64,000 bases of DNA from Elmis aenea (lineage: Eukaryota; Arthropoda; Insecta; Coleoptera; Elmidae): assembly GCA_947652605.1 (NCBI GenBank), contig OX393576.1:64704966-64768965 (forward strand). Reading direction: 5' to 3'. The translations under genes and the position numbers were made by a program. Below, one piece after another: positions 47,136 through 57,764 of the stretch (position 1 is its first letter; each line of letters begins with the position of its first letter). The notes beneath the pieces are model-generated. The model was not told the DNA's origin and searched no databases. It saw nothing but the letters and a program-made list of their open reading frames with translations.

Positions 47136-49205
47136 AGAAAATTTCCTTTACCCTAACCTACCTGTCAAATTAAATGTATGTTACTACAAATTTAACAAGT
47201 ACTGTCATCAGAGTGGTGCGTCAGGGGTGTGGTTTAATCTAAACTAAAGGTGATTAAAGTAACGCTACTCGTCGCCGAAATTCGTCAAAAAATTATCAAG
47301 ACCAAAATATTTAATTCTCTTTCCAAATATATATTAATAAAAACTGGATGGTTCCATTAAAGTTTTTAAAGTTACTTCCCGATTTGGCCACTTCCGGTTT
47401 AATTACGAAAACCGCTATAGCGTCAGTCAATTCTGCATATGGACTTTTGTTATAATTTTTTTCCCCCCATCTTTGTCAGACTTCGCATTTTCGAATAAAA
47501 GTGCTGCTACGGGTTGTCTGAAACACCCTGTATTTGTTTGATCAAGAATATAAAATTGATGTGTAATTCATTCTAGCGAATCATTTGCAACTTCTCAGTT
47601 TAACAATAAGAATGAAAAAGGTACTTAACAAAGTTTATTTTACTGTTCTGCGCAAGTATTCTTAATTATACAATTTCCCAGGTTATATTAGTTTTACAAC
47701 TCCACACACATTGTCAGTCACATTTGACAATTTATTTGCTTGCTTAAAGTAATAAAGGACGGCGTTTTTAATAACATTCCAACAAGGTTAGGTTAATAAA
47801 ATATATTTCTAACTGGTGCGTAATTCATTATGTGTTTAACTATGGACCGTTACATCCAAAAAAAATTGTTTTCCTTCAAAAATGAAATTTAACTACACTT
47901 AAATGTAAACCATTTTATTACGCTTTTTCAAAATGATTGACTGAACGATTTCTTTATCTTTTGTACACAAAAAACCTTTTTGTAGCCGAAACAAAAAGCA
48001 TAAATAAATTCAGGTAATCAAATTTCAATGTCTTTTATTTTATTGTTTTTTCTTTTTCACGATTGTACAATTTAAAATACGTCTGATTTTTATCAGAAAT
48101 GGTGAACAATAAAAATGTTTTGTGGGCGAGAAAATTCTTAAAAGAATAAAAGTGTTTCGTTTGATCCGGCATAAAGCAAGTATTAAAATTATACCTTAAC
48201 TGTGCTCATATTATTATTGTGTGGGCGATTATGTCTGGTTAATTGCTTGAGTGGAAAACTTTGTACATATTTGTTACCATGGTGTTCTGTAGAACATGAA
48301 CTGACCGTACTGCTGTCAGTGATATGCTCTGTAAACACATTATCAAATGAAATTTGCAAAGGTAAAAGCCATTTGTTGGTATAATCCTGTTAACTTGATG
48401 TAAGTAATAAAAATTAAATTAAATTTTGATTGTCTGTGAACATATTTTATGAATTTTATCGTTAAAAGACCGAAACGGCTATATCACCTCAAGCAGGATC
48501 TATTTCATTCGATGGTTTTTCACGTAGAATGAAATTAATTTTGAAGCACCCAGTTCGAGAGGCTGTTATTAAATTCTTTCCTTGCTTCTTCTTTCACAAA
48601 TTCGCTAGGTAATAATATGATCCGATAATTTAATAAACCATACAACTGCCTTAGGTTAAATTACGAATTAAATCAATAAACTATGAGCAATAGACAAAAT
48701 ATTACAGTTGCATTTTTTTACGAAGATAATATTTGCTGCATAGTAGGGTACAATAATTCCATGGAAGTTAATAAACTATTTAAATTACATTTCAATTACG
48801 CAAATGGTCGTTCGTTTCTAATAACACAGGCATGATTTTTGTTGTTTTGAACTTGATTGGTGTTATTTAAAATTCGCGCTGATAACGAATCTGCTTTTAG
48901 TTTTTTGATATCACATTAGGTTTTTCACACAAAAGAATTTTTTAATAAATTGGATCGGCTACGCCAGCTGTGTAGGTACGACGCGACGTCTTGTAGACCC
49001 GAGCATATCGGTCAGAAGGCTAGTAACTTATTACCTGATGTCCCGGTTTCCCGTATTTGCAACAGTTAGAAATCAGTCAAAATACAATTACAGTAGTTTT
49101 ATTAACACTTTAAATATGTATGTAACCCGTTTGTTCTATACATCAGGTAAAATTAAAATCCATTATTTGTATATGGCAGGTAATTCTACGTATTGGACCC
49201 AAACT
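47136..49205. other. Intergenic with a lone transposon end
   Basis: TGAAACACCCTGTA near 47518-47531 is a single CAGGGTG-type right end; its partner was not found. The remainder is AT-rich and unassigned, with a modest GC-rich patch at 48955-49040. Confidence 0.45.
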
Positions 49206-49419
49206 TTTCATTTTGCTGAAAAATTTGATGAGGATGTTATTTATAAAAGAACAGCAATTCTAATAATTTAAATTTTGCAAATAGTTTTTTGTTTAGATAG
49301 TTGTGAAATAAATTTGGTTTCTTTAGAGACTCATCAATCTTTTTTTTTTTATTTTGCTGAAAAACTTGATGAGATAGCAAAAATCTGTGTGTGCCATTGA
49401 ATTCAGAGCATGCGATTTA

Positions 49420-51309
49420 TACAGGGTGCACCACGACCCTGAGATTCTTCGATAGCTCCTTTATTAATGAAAATATCAAAAAATATTTAATACAAATATT
49501 GTGCAAACCTATTTTCTACATAACCTAAAATTATTTACAAATATACAGAGTGTTTCGTTTGAGCGGCACATATAAAAATGTAATTTTTTTAAATAGAACA
49601 CTGTATATTTTTACATTTTTGGATTCCTCTTAAAATTTACTTTAAAAAATGTATAAGGTTATATGGGTCTTAAGTCAACCGGTTTCGTGAAATTTTCATT
49701 TTTATGAAATTTTTGAGCAATACAGCACTTTCATTTTTTTTAACATTAAAGTTATTTAAAAAAGCGGTAAAATTTCGTTTAAAAATTAGATTGACAATAG
49801 ATTAATTAACATTTTGCGCTAGCTACATTTAAAAAATATTATACAGGGTGTTTTTTACGCTTGGTCAAACTTGTGAAACTTTAAACATGGATAAGTCATT
49901 TTTCTTAAATGCAACACCCTGTATATTTTTATATTTTTTTGTAGAGAATTTAATTGTCTTTCGAAACTATTAAGCATGTCCTATACCTAAAAATAATATT
50001 TTTTGAGCTATCTCGATTTTTATTATTATTACTAAGGCAATTGAAATATTTTAAAGTCGGCCATGGACGTAAGTCGTAATTTTTCAAAGAATTTTTAAAT
50101 AAAAGAATTTAAAAAGCTGCAATTTTAATTTTAGGCTAAAAATCTACGCCTTTTTCCCGAAATTTATCATATAAATTGTTCAAGATTATATCCTTGTTCA
50201 TGTTCTACGCACAGCCGTAGACGTTGTCTGAAAGACTCTAACACCCTTTATAACATTTCGGGGATTATACCATCAAAAGCAACGCAGCAAGTAATGCAGT
50301 TGCCGAACACAGAATATCCTAATAGATGGATAGGGCGAGGTAGACCAATCTCCTGGCCACCTGATCTTACCCCTATCGATTTATTTTTGTGGGGACACAT
50401 AAAACAGGTGTATCAAGAACCCCCAACAACTGCTGAAGATATGCAGAACAGGATTCGTGTTGCTTTTGATGGTATAACCCCCGAAATGTTATAAAGGGTG
50501 CTTTCAGAACGTCTACGGCTGTGTGTAGAACAAGGACATAATCTTGAACAATTTATACGATAAATTTCGGAAAAATGGGGTACATTTTTAGCCTAAAATT
50601 AAAGTTGCAGCTCTTTTTATTATTTTGTTTAAAAATTCCTTGAAAAATTTCGACTTACCTCCATGGCCGACTTTAAAATATTTCAATTGCCTTAGTAATA
50701 ATAATAAAAATCGAGATAGCTCGAAAAATATTAACTTTAGGTATAGGACATGCTTAATAATTTCGAAAGACAATTAAATTCTCTACAAAAAAATATAATA
50801 ATATACAGGGTGTTGCATTTAAGAAAAATGACTTATCGAAGTTTAAAGTTTTACAAGTTTGACCAAGCGTAAAAAACACCCTGTATAATATTTTTTAAAT
50901 GTAGCTAGCGCAAAGTGTTAATTAATCTATTGTCAATCTAATTTTCAAACGAAATTTTACTGCTTTTTTAAATAACTTAAATGTTAAAAAAAATTGAAAG
51001 TGCTGTATCGTTCAAAAATTTCATAAAAATGTAAATTTTACGAAAACGGTTGACTTAAGACCCATATAACTTTATACATTTTTAAAGTAAATTTTAAGAG
51101 GAATCCAAAAATGTAAAAATATACAGGGTATTCTATTTAAAAAAATTACATTTTTATATGTGCCGCTCAAACGAAACCCCCTGTATATTTGTAAATAATT
51201 TTAGGTTATGTGGAAAATAGGTTCGCACAATATTTGTATTAAATATTTTTTGATATTTTCATTAATAAAGGAGCTATCGAAGAATCTCAGGGTCGTGGTG
51301 CACCCTGTA
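49420..51309. mobile_element. Giant palindromic mariner-type foldback, 1.9 kb
   Basis: Starts TACAGGGTGCACCACGACCC and ends with its inverse. Arms of about 860 bp are nearly identical, including internal modules TACAGAGTGTTTCG (49542) and TACAGGGTGTTTTTTACG (49840), mirrored at 51120-51185 and 50800-50885. The loop (about 50285-50465) encodes the C-terminal part of a transposase, and the arms themselves carry its last codons in both orientations. Confidence 0.9.
50294..50560 (+). pseudogene. C-terminal transposase fragment in foldback loop
   Basis: Reads NRWIGRGRPISWPPDLTPID, then LFLWGHIKQVY, EPPTTAEDMQNRIRVAFDGI, and after a stop RLRLCVEQGHNLEQFIR. This continues almost exactly where the transposase fragment at 21546 stops (NRWIGRRG), so both derive from one family. 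The conserved RSP triplet after WPP is missing, and the first two catalytic acidic residues are not present. Confidence 0.8.
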
Positions 51310-51535
51310 TAAGGACAGCTATTCTAATACAAATTATCCAGTTTTTTGTTTAGATATTTTTGAAATTCATTGTGTTGTTTTTCTTTAAAAACTCAATCAT
51401 CTGTTTTCCATTTTGCTGAAAAACTTGATGTGCTAGCGAAAAACTGCGAGTTCCGTTGAATTGAGAGCATGTAATTTATATAAGAACCGTTGTCAAAATT
51501 AAAACAACGTTCACAAAGTTTTGAAATTAATTTGT

Positions 51536-52161
51536 AATTAATTTGCTAAATTTAAAAATACGTTCGAGGTAAAATTCTCTGCAATAAATACTAAATATTT
51601 TACTCTTATAATTTGAAACAAGCGAACTTCCGTAATATGCTTTTCAATAATTTGCATGCATTCAGAAATTAACAAAAGTTTATTTTACGGTTGCCAGGTT
51701 TACTTCGAAATAAAATACGGTTAAAATGAAAATTACCAGGGGCTGGTATTAATAACGAGAAATTGAATTACAAATCCCTTCGCCTCTTGTTTTGAATATA
51801 AGGTATCTTCTCGAAGTTAATAAAAATTAAATTAAAAAAACTGAACGAAACTTTCATTTGTTAACTGAAATTTCATAACCTCTATGCGAGATGTAAAATT
51901 GTCTGGGCATTTACTTTAGGAATTTTTAATTAAATACTGTTTTGTTTGTTTTTTATAAAAGACAATTTATTTTGTAAGCGATTCTTAAAAATCTCATTTC
52001 GTATTCACAAACAATGTTCATTTCTGTTGTGTAAACAAATCGGCTGTGTATAACAGGCTCAATATTTGAAAAGCATTTCTGTGATTCGTTATTATATTTT
52101 CAATTTGTTTTAAGCTGATGTTATTAAACAACTCTTTGATCAGTAAGTGTAAGTGCCATTA
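51536..52161. other. Intergenic, unassigned
   Basis: AT-rich, no recognised feature. Confidence 0.45.
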
Positions 52162-52906
52162 TACAGGGATGCGCAAAAGTATGGAAACAGAGAAATATCT
52201 AGAATACTGTTGCAGATATAACAATGAAATTTTGTGTCTGAGCGTTATGGTATTTTTTGGATTCGATGAAAATATTAAGGTTGCAATGCGACTTCCGGTT
52301 CAACCGAAAACGGACTTAAACTTTGAAATTTTAAATAGAACACCCTGGATATTTTTACGTTTTTGGATTCCTCTTAAAATATACTTTAAAAAATGTAAAA
52401 AGTTATATGGGTCTAAGGTCAATAATTTTCGTAAAATTTACATTTTTATGAAAATTTTGAGCGATACAGCACATTAAATTTTTTTAAAGATTTAAGTTAT
52501 TTATAAAGGCAGTAGAATATAGTTTAATAGATAAACAATTGATTAATTAACTATTTGCGATAGCTACATTTTAAAAATATTATATAAGGTGTTTTTTACG
52601 CTTGGTCAAACATGTGAAACTTTAAACATCGATAACTCAATTTTCTTAAATACAACACCCTATATGTTTTGACAGAGTCTTGTAGAAAATTTGATTATCT
52701 TTCAAAAACATTAACCGTGTTTTATACCTAAAACTAATATTTTACGAGATATCGCGATTTTTATGTAAATTATTAGGACAACGTAACTTTTCGAGTAGGC
52801 TTTGAAGGTAGACAGCGGTAATTTTGAAACAATTGAAAGATAAAAACAATAAAGTTTTTATATTATTATTTCCTTCCGAATTTTCGAAATTTTTTATAAT
52901 GTAGAT

Positions 52907-53214
52907 TTTAGTGGGCTATGTTTAAATTTTCACTTTAACACAGGGGTTCAGTTCCAAAAGTGAGACGCAAAAAAGTACACTTCATCCGACAACTAAAAAA
53001 TGTCTAAAACACTAAAACGTGAGAAGCACTAAACGTGAGAAGCACTAAACGAGTGAAAATAGCACCCAAAGGTGTTAGCGGCAAAATGATTTTTGCCGAG
53101 ATTTCAAAAAAACTTCAAAACTCAAAAAAATAATTAATCCGTTGTCTTAACAACGCGACGAAACGCACCACTGATACTTTTCGTATCATAAATCAAAAAG
53201 AACATTCCGCTACA
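52907..53214 (-). repeat. 3' LTR
   Basis: Carries two copies of the 16-bp unit GTGAGAAGCACTAAAC, where the 5' LTR has three. Confidence 0.9.
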
Positions 53215-55616
53215 GTCTCCCCCTTTGTACCATTAAACCGCCCCGGTAATGGTACAAGACTCCTAGGGTGGTCGTCCTCTTGGCTTCGGAGAGGGTCCGG
53301 GATCCATGATGAAAGCATCTTTTCGCGGTCGTCCTCTTCGATCCACTTCCAACGAGCATTTTTTTTTGTCAATTTACACAATGACGCGGCAATACCAGAA
53401 AAGTTTGGTACGAATTTTCTATACCACGAACACGTTTGCAAAAACGTACGTAAATGTTTCACATTAAGCGGTCTAGTCATTTTCCGAATAGCATCAACTT
53501 TTGATGGATCTGGTGAAATTCCTTTACGATTAAGAATATGTCCTAAAAACTTAATTTCATCGCGCGCGAAGACACACTTTTCACGACGAGCCCGAAGGTT
53601 AAAGTGTTTTAATCTCGTAAACACTTTATCCAAATCACTTAAATGTTGATCGAAACTATCGGATAGCACAATTATATCATCAAGATATGTGAACATTGTC
53701 AATTCATCACCAAGTCCCGCACGAAAATGGTCCATCAGTCTTTGGAATGTAGCTGGCGCTGTACGGAGACCAAATGGCATTTTTTTAAAACGAAAAGTTC
53801 CATAACAACACACGAAACAAGTTTTATCCCGATCACTCTCGCGCACCTTCACTTGCCAGTATCCAGACTGCAAATCAAAGGTAGACATGTATGCTGTTTT
53901 ACTAGACGAATGTAAAATATCATCAATCCGAGGCATTGGGTAAGTATCACCTGTAGTAACTGAATTTAAGCGTCGATAGTCCACACACAGCCTAAAGCTA
54001 TCTTTCTTTGGCACTAATACTATTGGTGCTCCCCAAGGCGATTCACATTCTTCAATTACGTCATCTTGCAGCATTCGGTCCAATTCCTTTCGCAAGAAAT
54101 CTTTCTTCTGTGGTGACAACTTGTATGGAGGTGATGAGATCGGAGGGTGATTACCTGTGTCAATACAATGTTCTGTATGCGAAGTGGCTTCTCCATTCTC
54201 AGCGAACACATCATTGTGCAATGTCAAAAGTGTGTTGAGTTGACTTCTTTCTTTAGAAGTAAGTTGAGATCCTTCATCATCTCGAAGTTTCTCTATAGAA
54301 ACTTTTGCTAAATTTGTAGCTTCGTCCTTTACAGTTTCGTAGTACGGATAAAGCTGGTCTGGTGTGTCAAAAAAAAACCAGACTCGTTGCGGTATGCACA
54401 GCACAATTCCTGCTTGTTCCAGAAAATCTACACCTAAAAGTGTAGTGTTGCCTTGTGATTCAGGTAGAACATAAAATGTTGTAGGTATGGAGCGTCCCAT
54501 TAACAAAACATCTACATTTGTCTTCAAAGTTTGTTTTGTACGATTAACTGAATCAGCATATGAAAGTTGTATGTTATCTTGTACAAACATTACACCTTTC
54601 TTTAGAAGTACATCATAAAGGGATTTGCTAGCAACACAGGCTTGTGCACCAGAATCAGCAAGTGCAGTTCCATTTAAACCACAAACTTGAATTGATAACA
54701 TGGGTCGTTGTGGCGAACCGGGATCAGTTCGTGATACGGTTGTAAAGTTCAGCTGTAAGTCACTGTTATTCGACTTATCAGACTTTGCTGAGGGATTGCA
54801 TTTGACACATTTTGAACGATAAACCCCAGGTGAACCACATCCGTAGCAAACAACATCTGAACGTCTAGCTGGCTCAGATTGAGCAATCTGTGAATTTCCA
54901 GATTGAAATCTAGAATATTTTCGACACTCAGCTTCTGTGTGTCCAAAACATTTGCAAAACTTGCACTTCGGTCTAATTTTGTTGACTGACGGTCTGACAT
55001 CTTTTGATAGCGCTGTTTCCGCGAAGTTTGCTTCAATTGAACGAGCTTTTTCAATTAGGTCTTCAAAATTCTGAACCTGATTACGTGGTAACCTATTTCT
55101 GATTTTTCTATGTAAGAGGCCGTACACCATATCCAATTTATGGATTTCATGCAGTACAGGTTCAGTTGGTAACTGGGCTAATAATGCACGCGCAGAACTA
55201 ACGAATATATCAGTTCGTTCCGTGTCAACTTGTTCTTTAGCAAACAGCTCCTTAAAAATTTTATATGGAGGTATGTGACGTCCAAAAGCATGTTTCAAAC
55301 CGTCAATAGCAGTTTGCCAGGTGTTAAGCAATGATTTAGCACCTTGAAACCAAGTAGCAGCTAAGTTATCAAGGAGCATCGGCAATCCTCTTAAAGCATC
55401 GTCATTGGACAATCCAATGCAATCTTTGTAAATCGTAATTGCATTTATAAATGCATCGACATCTTCGTCTTTGTTTCCAGCGAAACGCGATTTACAATTG
55501 GTAAAATTTATGTTACCTGCATTGTTTGGAGGCGATCTTGGTACTGTAATAATATTTCTCATGCCTTCAATCAACGCTAAAAGTTGATCATTCGACATTA
55601 CAACTGGATCACCCAT
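53193..55616 (-). CDS. Gag-protease-RT polyprotein of the LTR element, lacking RNase H and integrase
   Basis: Single uninterrupted ORF of 807 codons. Order: gag-like helical region (residues about 40-220); zinc knuckle CKFCKCFGHTEAEC near 218-231 (CX2CX4HX4C), followed by a second Cys motif without the His (CYGCGSPGVYRSKC); retroviral-type aspartic protease, ADSGAQACVASKSL near 320; reverse transcriptase with LCVDYRRLN, FDLQSGYWQV, MPFGLRTAPATFQRLM and the catalytic YLDDIIVLS (near 665). After RNRKGISPDPSKVDA-type thumb sequence and ARWKWIEED it jumps to about 40 residues normally found at the element's 3' end, so RNase H and integrase are deleted in frame. Ty3/Gypsy family. The deletion copy could move only with enzymes supplied in trans. 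Confidence 0.9.
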   Translation of the reverse strand: MGDPVVMSNDQLLALIEGMRNIITVPRSPPNNAGNINFTNCKSRFAGNKDEDVDAFINAITIYKDCIGLSNDDALRGLPMLLDNLAATWFQGAKSLLNTWQTAIDGLKHAFGRHIPPYKIFKELFAKEQVDTERTDIFVSSARALLAQLPTEPVLHEIHKLDMVYGLLHRKIRNRLPRNQVQNFEDLIEKARSIEANFAETALSKDVRPSVNKIRPKCKFCKCFGHTEAECRKYSRFQSGNSQIAQSEPARRSDVVCYGCGSPGVYRSKCVKCNPSAKSDKSNNSDLQLNFTTVSRTDPGSPQRPMLSIQVCGLNGTALADSGAQACVASKSLYDVLLKKGVMFVQDNIQLSYADSVNRTKQTLKTNVDVLLMGRSIPTTFYVLPESQGNTTLLGVDFLEQAGIVLCIPQRVWFFFDTPDQLYPYYETVKDEATNLAKVSIEKLRDDEGSQLTSKERSQLNTLLTLHNDVFAENGEATSHTEHCIDTGNHPPISSPPYKLSPQKKDFLRKELDRMLQDDVIEECESPWGAPIVLVPKKDSFRLCVDYRRLNSVTTGDTYPMPRIDDILHSSSKTAYMSTFDLQSGYWQVKVRESDRDKTCFVCCYGTFRFKKMPFGLRTAPATFQRLMDHFRAGLGDELTMFTYLDDIIVLSDSFDQHLSDLDKVFTRLKHFNLRARREKCVFARDEIKFLGHILNRKGISPDPSKVDAIRKMTRPLNVKHLRTFLQTCSWYRKFVPNFSGIAASLCKLTKKNARWKWIEEDDREKMLSSWIPDPLRSQEDDHPRSLVPLPGRFNGTKGETVAECSF

Positions 55617-55750
55617 TTTAGTTTCTTGAACCGCACTCGAACGTAAATTATACGAGGAACGATCCCTTACGTGTTTCTTCGAGACACTCGTCTTGTAAGT
55701 GTTTTTCTTTACTGCGATATTTCACTTCGGGCTACAAGTTGGGCGCCAAT

Positions 55751-56074
55751 TTTAGTGGGCTATGTTTAAATTTTCACTTTAACACAGGGGTTCAGTTCCA
55801 AAAGTGAGACGCAAAAAAGTACACTTCATCCGACAACTAAAAAATGTCTAAAACACTAAAACGTGAGAAGCACTAAACGTGAGAAGCACTAAACGTGAGA
55901 AGCACTAAACGAGTGAAAATAGCACCCAAAGGTGTTAGCGGCAAAATGATTTTTGCCGAGATTTCAAAAAAACTTCAAAACTCAAAAAAATAATTAATCC
56001 GTTGTCTTAACAACGCGACGAAACGCACCACTGATACTTTTCGTATCATAAATCAAAAAGAACATTCCGCTACA
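55751..56074 (-). repeat. 5' LTR
   Basis: Three copies of the 16-bp unit GTGAGAAGCACTAAAC; otherwise apparently identical to the 3' LTR. Presumed to contain the element's promoter. Confidence 0.9.
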
Positions 56075-57169
56075 AGATGTAATTTTACCAATCTGACGTT
56101 TATATCAAGGTTTCTTATCAGGGTCACAATATTTTTCATATAATTGATTTTGATCGTTTGCCAGGTCTTAAAAACCGATTGATAATGTACTGAGTACGCG
56201 AAAAGAACGCTGATTAAACAAAAGTCACTAACCAGTCATCTTTAAATTAAACAAAACGGTTAGAGTTAAAACCGTTTCCGGTTCAACCGAAAATCATACT
56301 GTAGAAACACAAAAAATAGTTTATAGGATTTAGTATTTGTTCCATCACACTGGTTCAATGAATAAATGCATAATTTTAAGAAACCTCGATTTAAACGTAA
56401 AAATGGCAAAATTACATCTACATTATTAGAAATGTCGAAAATAGGAGAAGATAATATAACTTTCTTATTTTTATATTTCAATTATTCCAAAATTACCGCT
56501 GTCTATTTTTATTAACCTACTCGAAAATATTACGCTGTCCGAATAATTAATAATAAAATGATGATATCTCGTAAAATTTTAGTTTAAGGTATAAAACATG
56601 GTTAATGTTTTTGAAAGACAATCAAGTTTTCTACAAGACTATGTAAAAACAAATAGTGTGCTGTATTAAAGAAATAGTAGTATAATATAATAGTTTTTTA
56701 AATGTTTCTACTGCAAAGTGTTAATTAATCTCTTGTCAATCTAATATTCAAACGAAATTATACTGTCCTTTTAAATAACTTAAATGTTAAAAAAACTTTA
56801 AGTGCTGTATGGCTCAAAATTTTCATAAAATGTAAATTTTACGAAAACGGTTGACTTTAGACCCATATAATCTCATACATTTAAAAGTAAACTTGGAGAG
56901 GAATCCAAAAGTGTAAAAATGTACAGGGTGTTCTACTTAAAATTTCAAAGTTTAAGTCCGTTTTCGGTTGAACCGGAAGTCGTATTGCGACCTCAATGTT
57001 TTTATCGAATCCGAAAAATACCATAACGCTCAGATACAAAATCTCATTGTCATATCTGCAATAGTATTCCAGATATTTCTCTGTTTCCATACTTTTGCGC
57101 AACCCTGTAGTATACACTATCGACTATACAGCTACTATGCTACCTATAGTATATTTCTTTTCATTGCAG

Positions 57170-57289
57170 GTCAGTCTGTCTCGACTTAAGGAATCGGTAG
57201 CTCCTTCAGATGCAGACAAAGCACCTGAAACTCATCTGCTAAACGACTTTTATCCATTTGCCACAGTGCTACGACTTCGTGTATTACAG
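57170..57289 (+). CDS. Internal exon (40 codons) of an unidentified gene
   Basis: A TTTCTTTTCATTGCAG acceptor at 57154-57169 and a CAG|GTAATC donor at 57289/57290 flank an open phase-0 exon reading VSLSRLKESVAPSDADKAPE, then THLLNDFYPFATVLRLRVLQ. Codon composition and splice sites are much better than in the surrounding DNA. I do not recognise the protein; the charged run followed by FYPFATVLRLRVLQ could precede a membrane segment. No adjacent exon was seen downstream, so the next may be beyond the window. It starts 61 bases after the foldback tip at 57109. Confidence 0.6.
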
Positions 57290-57353
57290 GTAATCCTCAC
57301 ATTATTATTATTTTTTTAAATTGTACTTATCAAACGTCACTTTAAAGTTGCAG

Positions 57354-57579
57354 TTAAGGCGCATCCCCATTATGCCGATATATGCCAACTGGCAATGCCA
57401 ATTGGCAAAGCCAGTTCCGCTACCGCACGCAGTTCACTGCGTCCACAGTTCCGCTTGGCATGCCAGTTGGCACAAATTTGCCAACTGGCATAGGCCAACC
57501 AACACGTCCACATTACTCTTGGCAGTGCCAACTGGCATTGCCAGTTGGCATATATCGGCATAATGGGGATGCGCCTTTT
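57354..57579. mobile_element. Palindromic MITE built from GCCAACTGGCA repeats
   Basis: Ends AGGCGCATCCCCATTATGCC at 57357 and its inverse ending at 57576, flanked by TTA (57354-57356) and TTT (57577-57579), a possible degenerate TTA duplication. Internally GCCAACTGGCA and TGCCAGTTGGCA-like blocks recur about eight times on both strands. It lies about 70 bases into the intron after the exon at 57170. Confidence 0.8.
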
Positions 57580-57764
57580 TATGTATCACATTTTGTACTA
57601 CTCATAGAACTGTGATTTGGTTGATATTGTTTGAAACTAAGTGTTATTCGTCTAATTTCACGCCTTTGTCTGCATTTGCTGTAACAAAAAATACTTTATA
57701 ATGGTAATTTTATTGTTGTTTTATCTACTTCGTTTAAGTTTACACTTATTATAGCACAAAATAC

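Larger units (their letters stand above)
49206..51535. repeat. Local imperfect repeats carrying a foldback
   Basis: The block TTTTGCTGAAAAA[CT]TTGATG recurs at about 49206, 49360 and 51410, followed by related flanks (CAGCAATTCTAATA near 49251, CAGCTATTCTAATA near 51315). The foldback at 49420-51309 sits inside one unit. Another copy lies at 24172. Confidence 0.55.
52903..56078 (-). mobile_element. Young Gypsy-type LTR retrotransposon, internally deleted
   Basis: Minus orientation. LTRs: 52907-53214 (308 bp) and 55751-56074 (324 bp), ending TGTAGCGG...CCCACTAAA. AGAT occurs on both sides (52903-52906, 56075-56078) as a 4-base target duplication. A primer-binding site TGGCGCCCAAC lies next to the 5' LTR (near 55738-55748) and a polypurine tract AAAGGGGGAGAC next to the 3' LTR (53215-53226). 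The two LTRs look identical except for one 16-bp unit. One gag-pol ORF lies between them. Confidence 0.93.
52162..57109. mobile_element. Giant foldback element split by an LTR retrotransposon
   Basis: Left tip TACAGGGATGCGCAAAAGTA at 52162; right tip, its inverse (TTTTGCGCAACCCTGTA), ends at 57109. Left arm 52162-52906; right portion 56075-57109. Without the LTR element it would be about 1.8 kb. Inner modules are the same as in the elements at 16119, 31135 and 49420, but the outer shell (GGTTCAACCGAAAACGGAC, GAAACAGAGAAATATCTAGA) is different. Confidence 0.88.

Noticed and set aside
49038..49271. 77-codon ORF with an apparently protein-like composition
   Set aside because: It runs into the local TTTTGCTGAAAAA repeat family and has no recognisable homology or conserved partner at the other copies.
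52907..53214. Solo-LTR interpretation
   Set aside because: A second matching LTR, a primer-binding site, a polypurine tract and an internal ORF define a two-LTR element.
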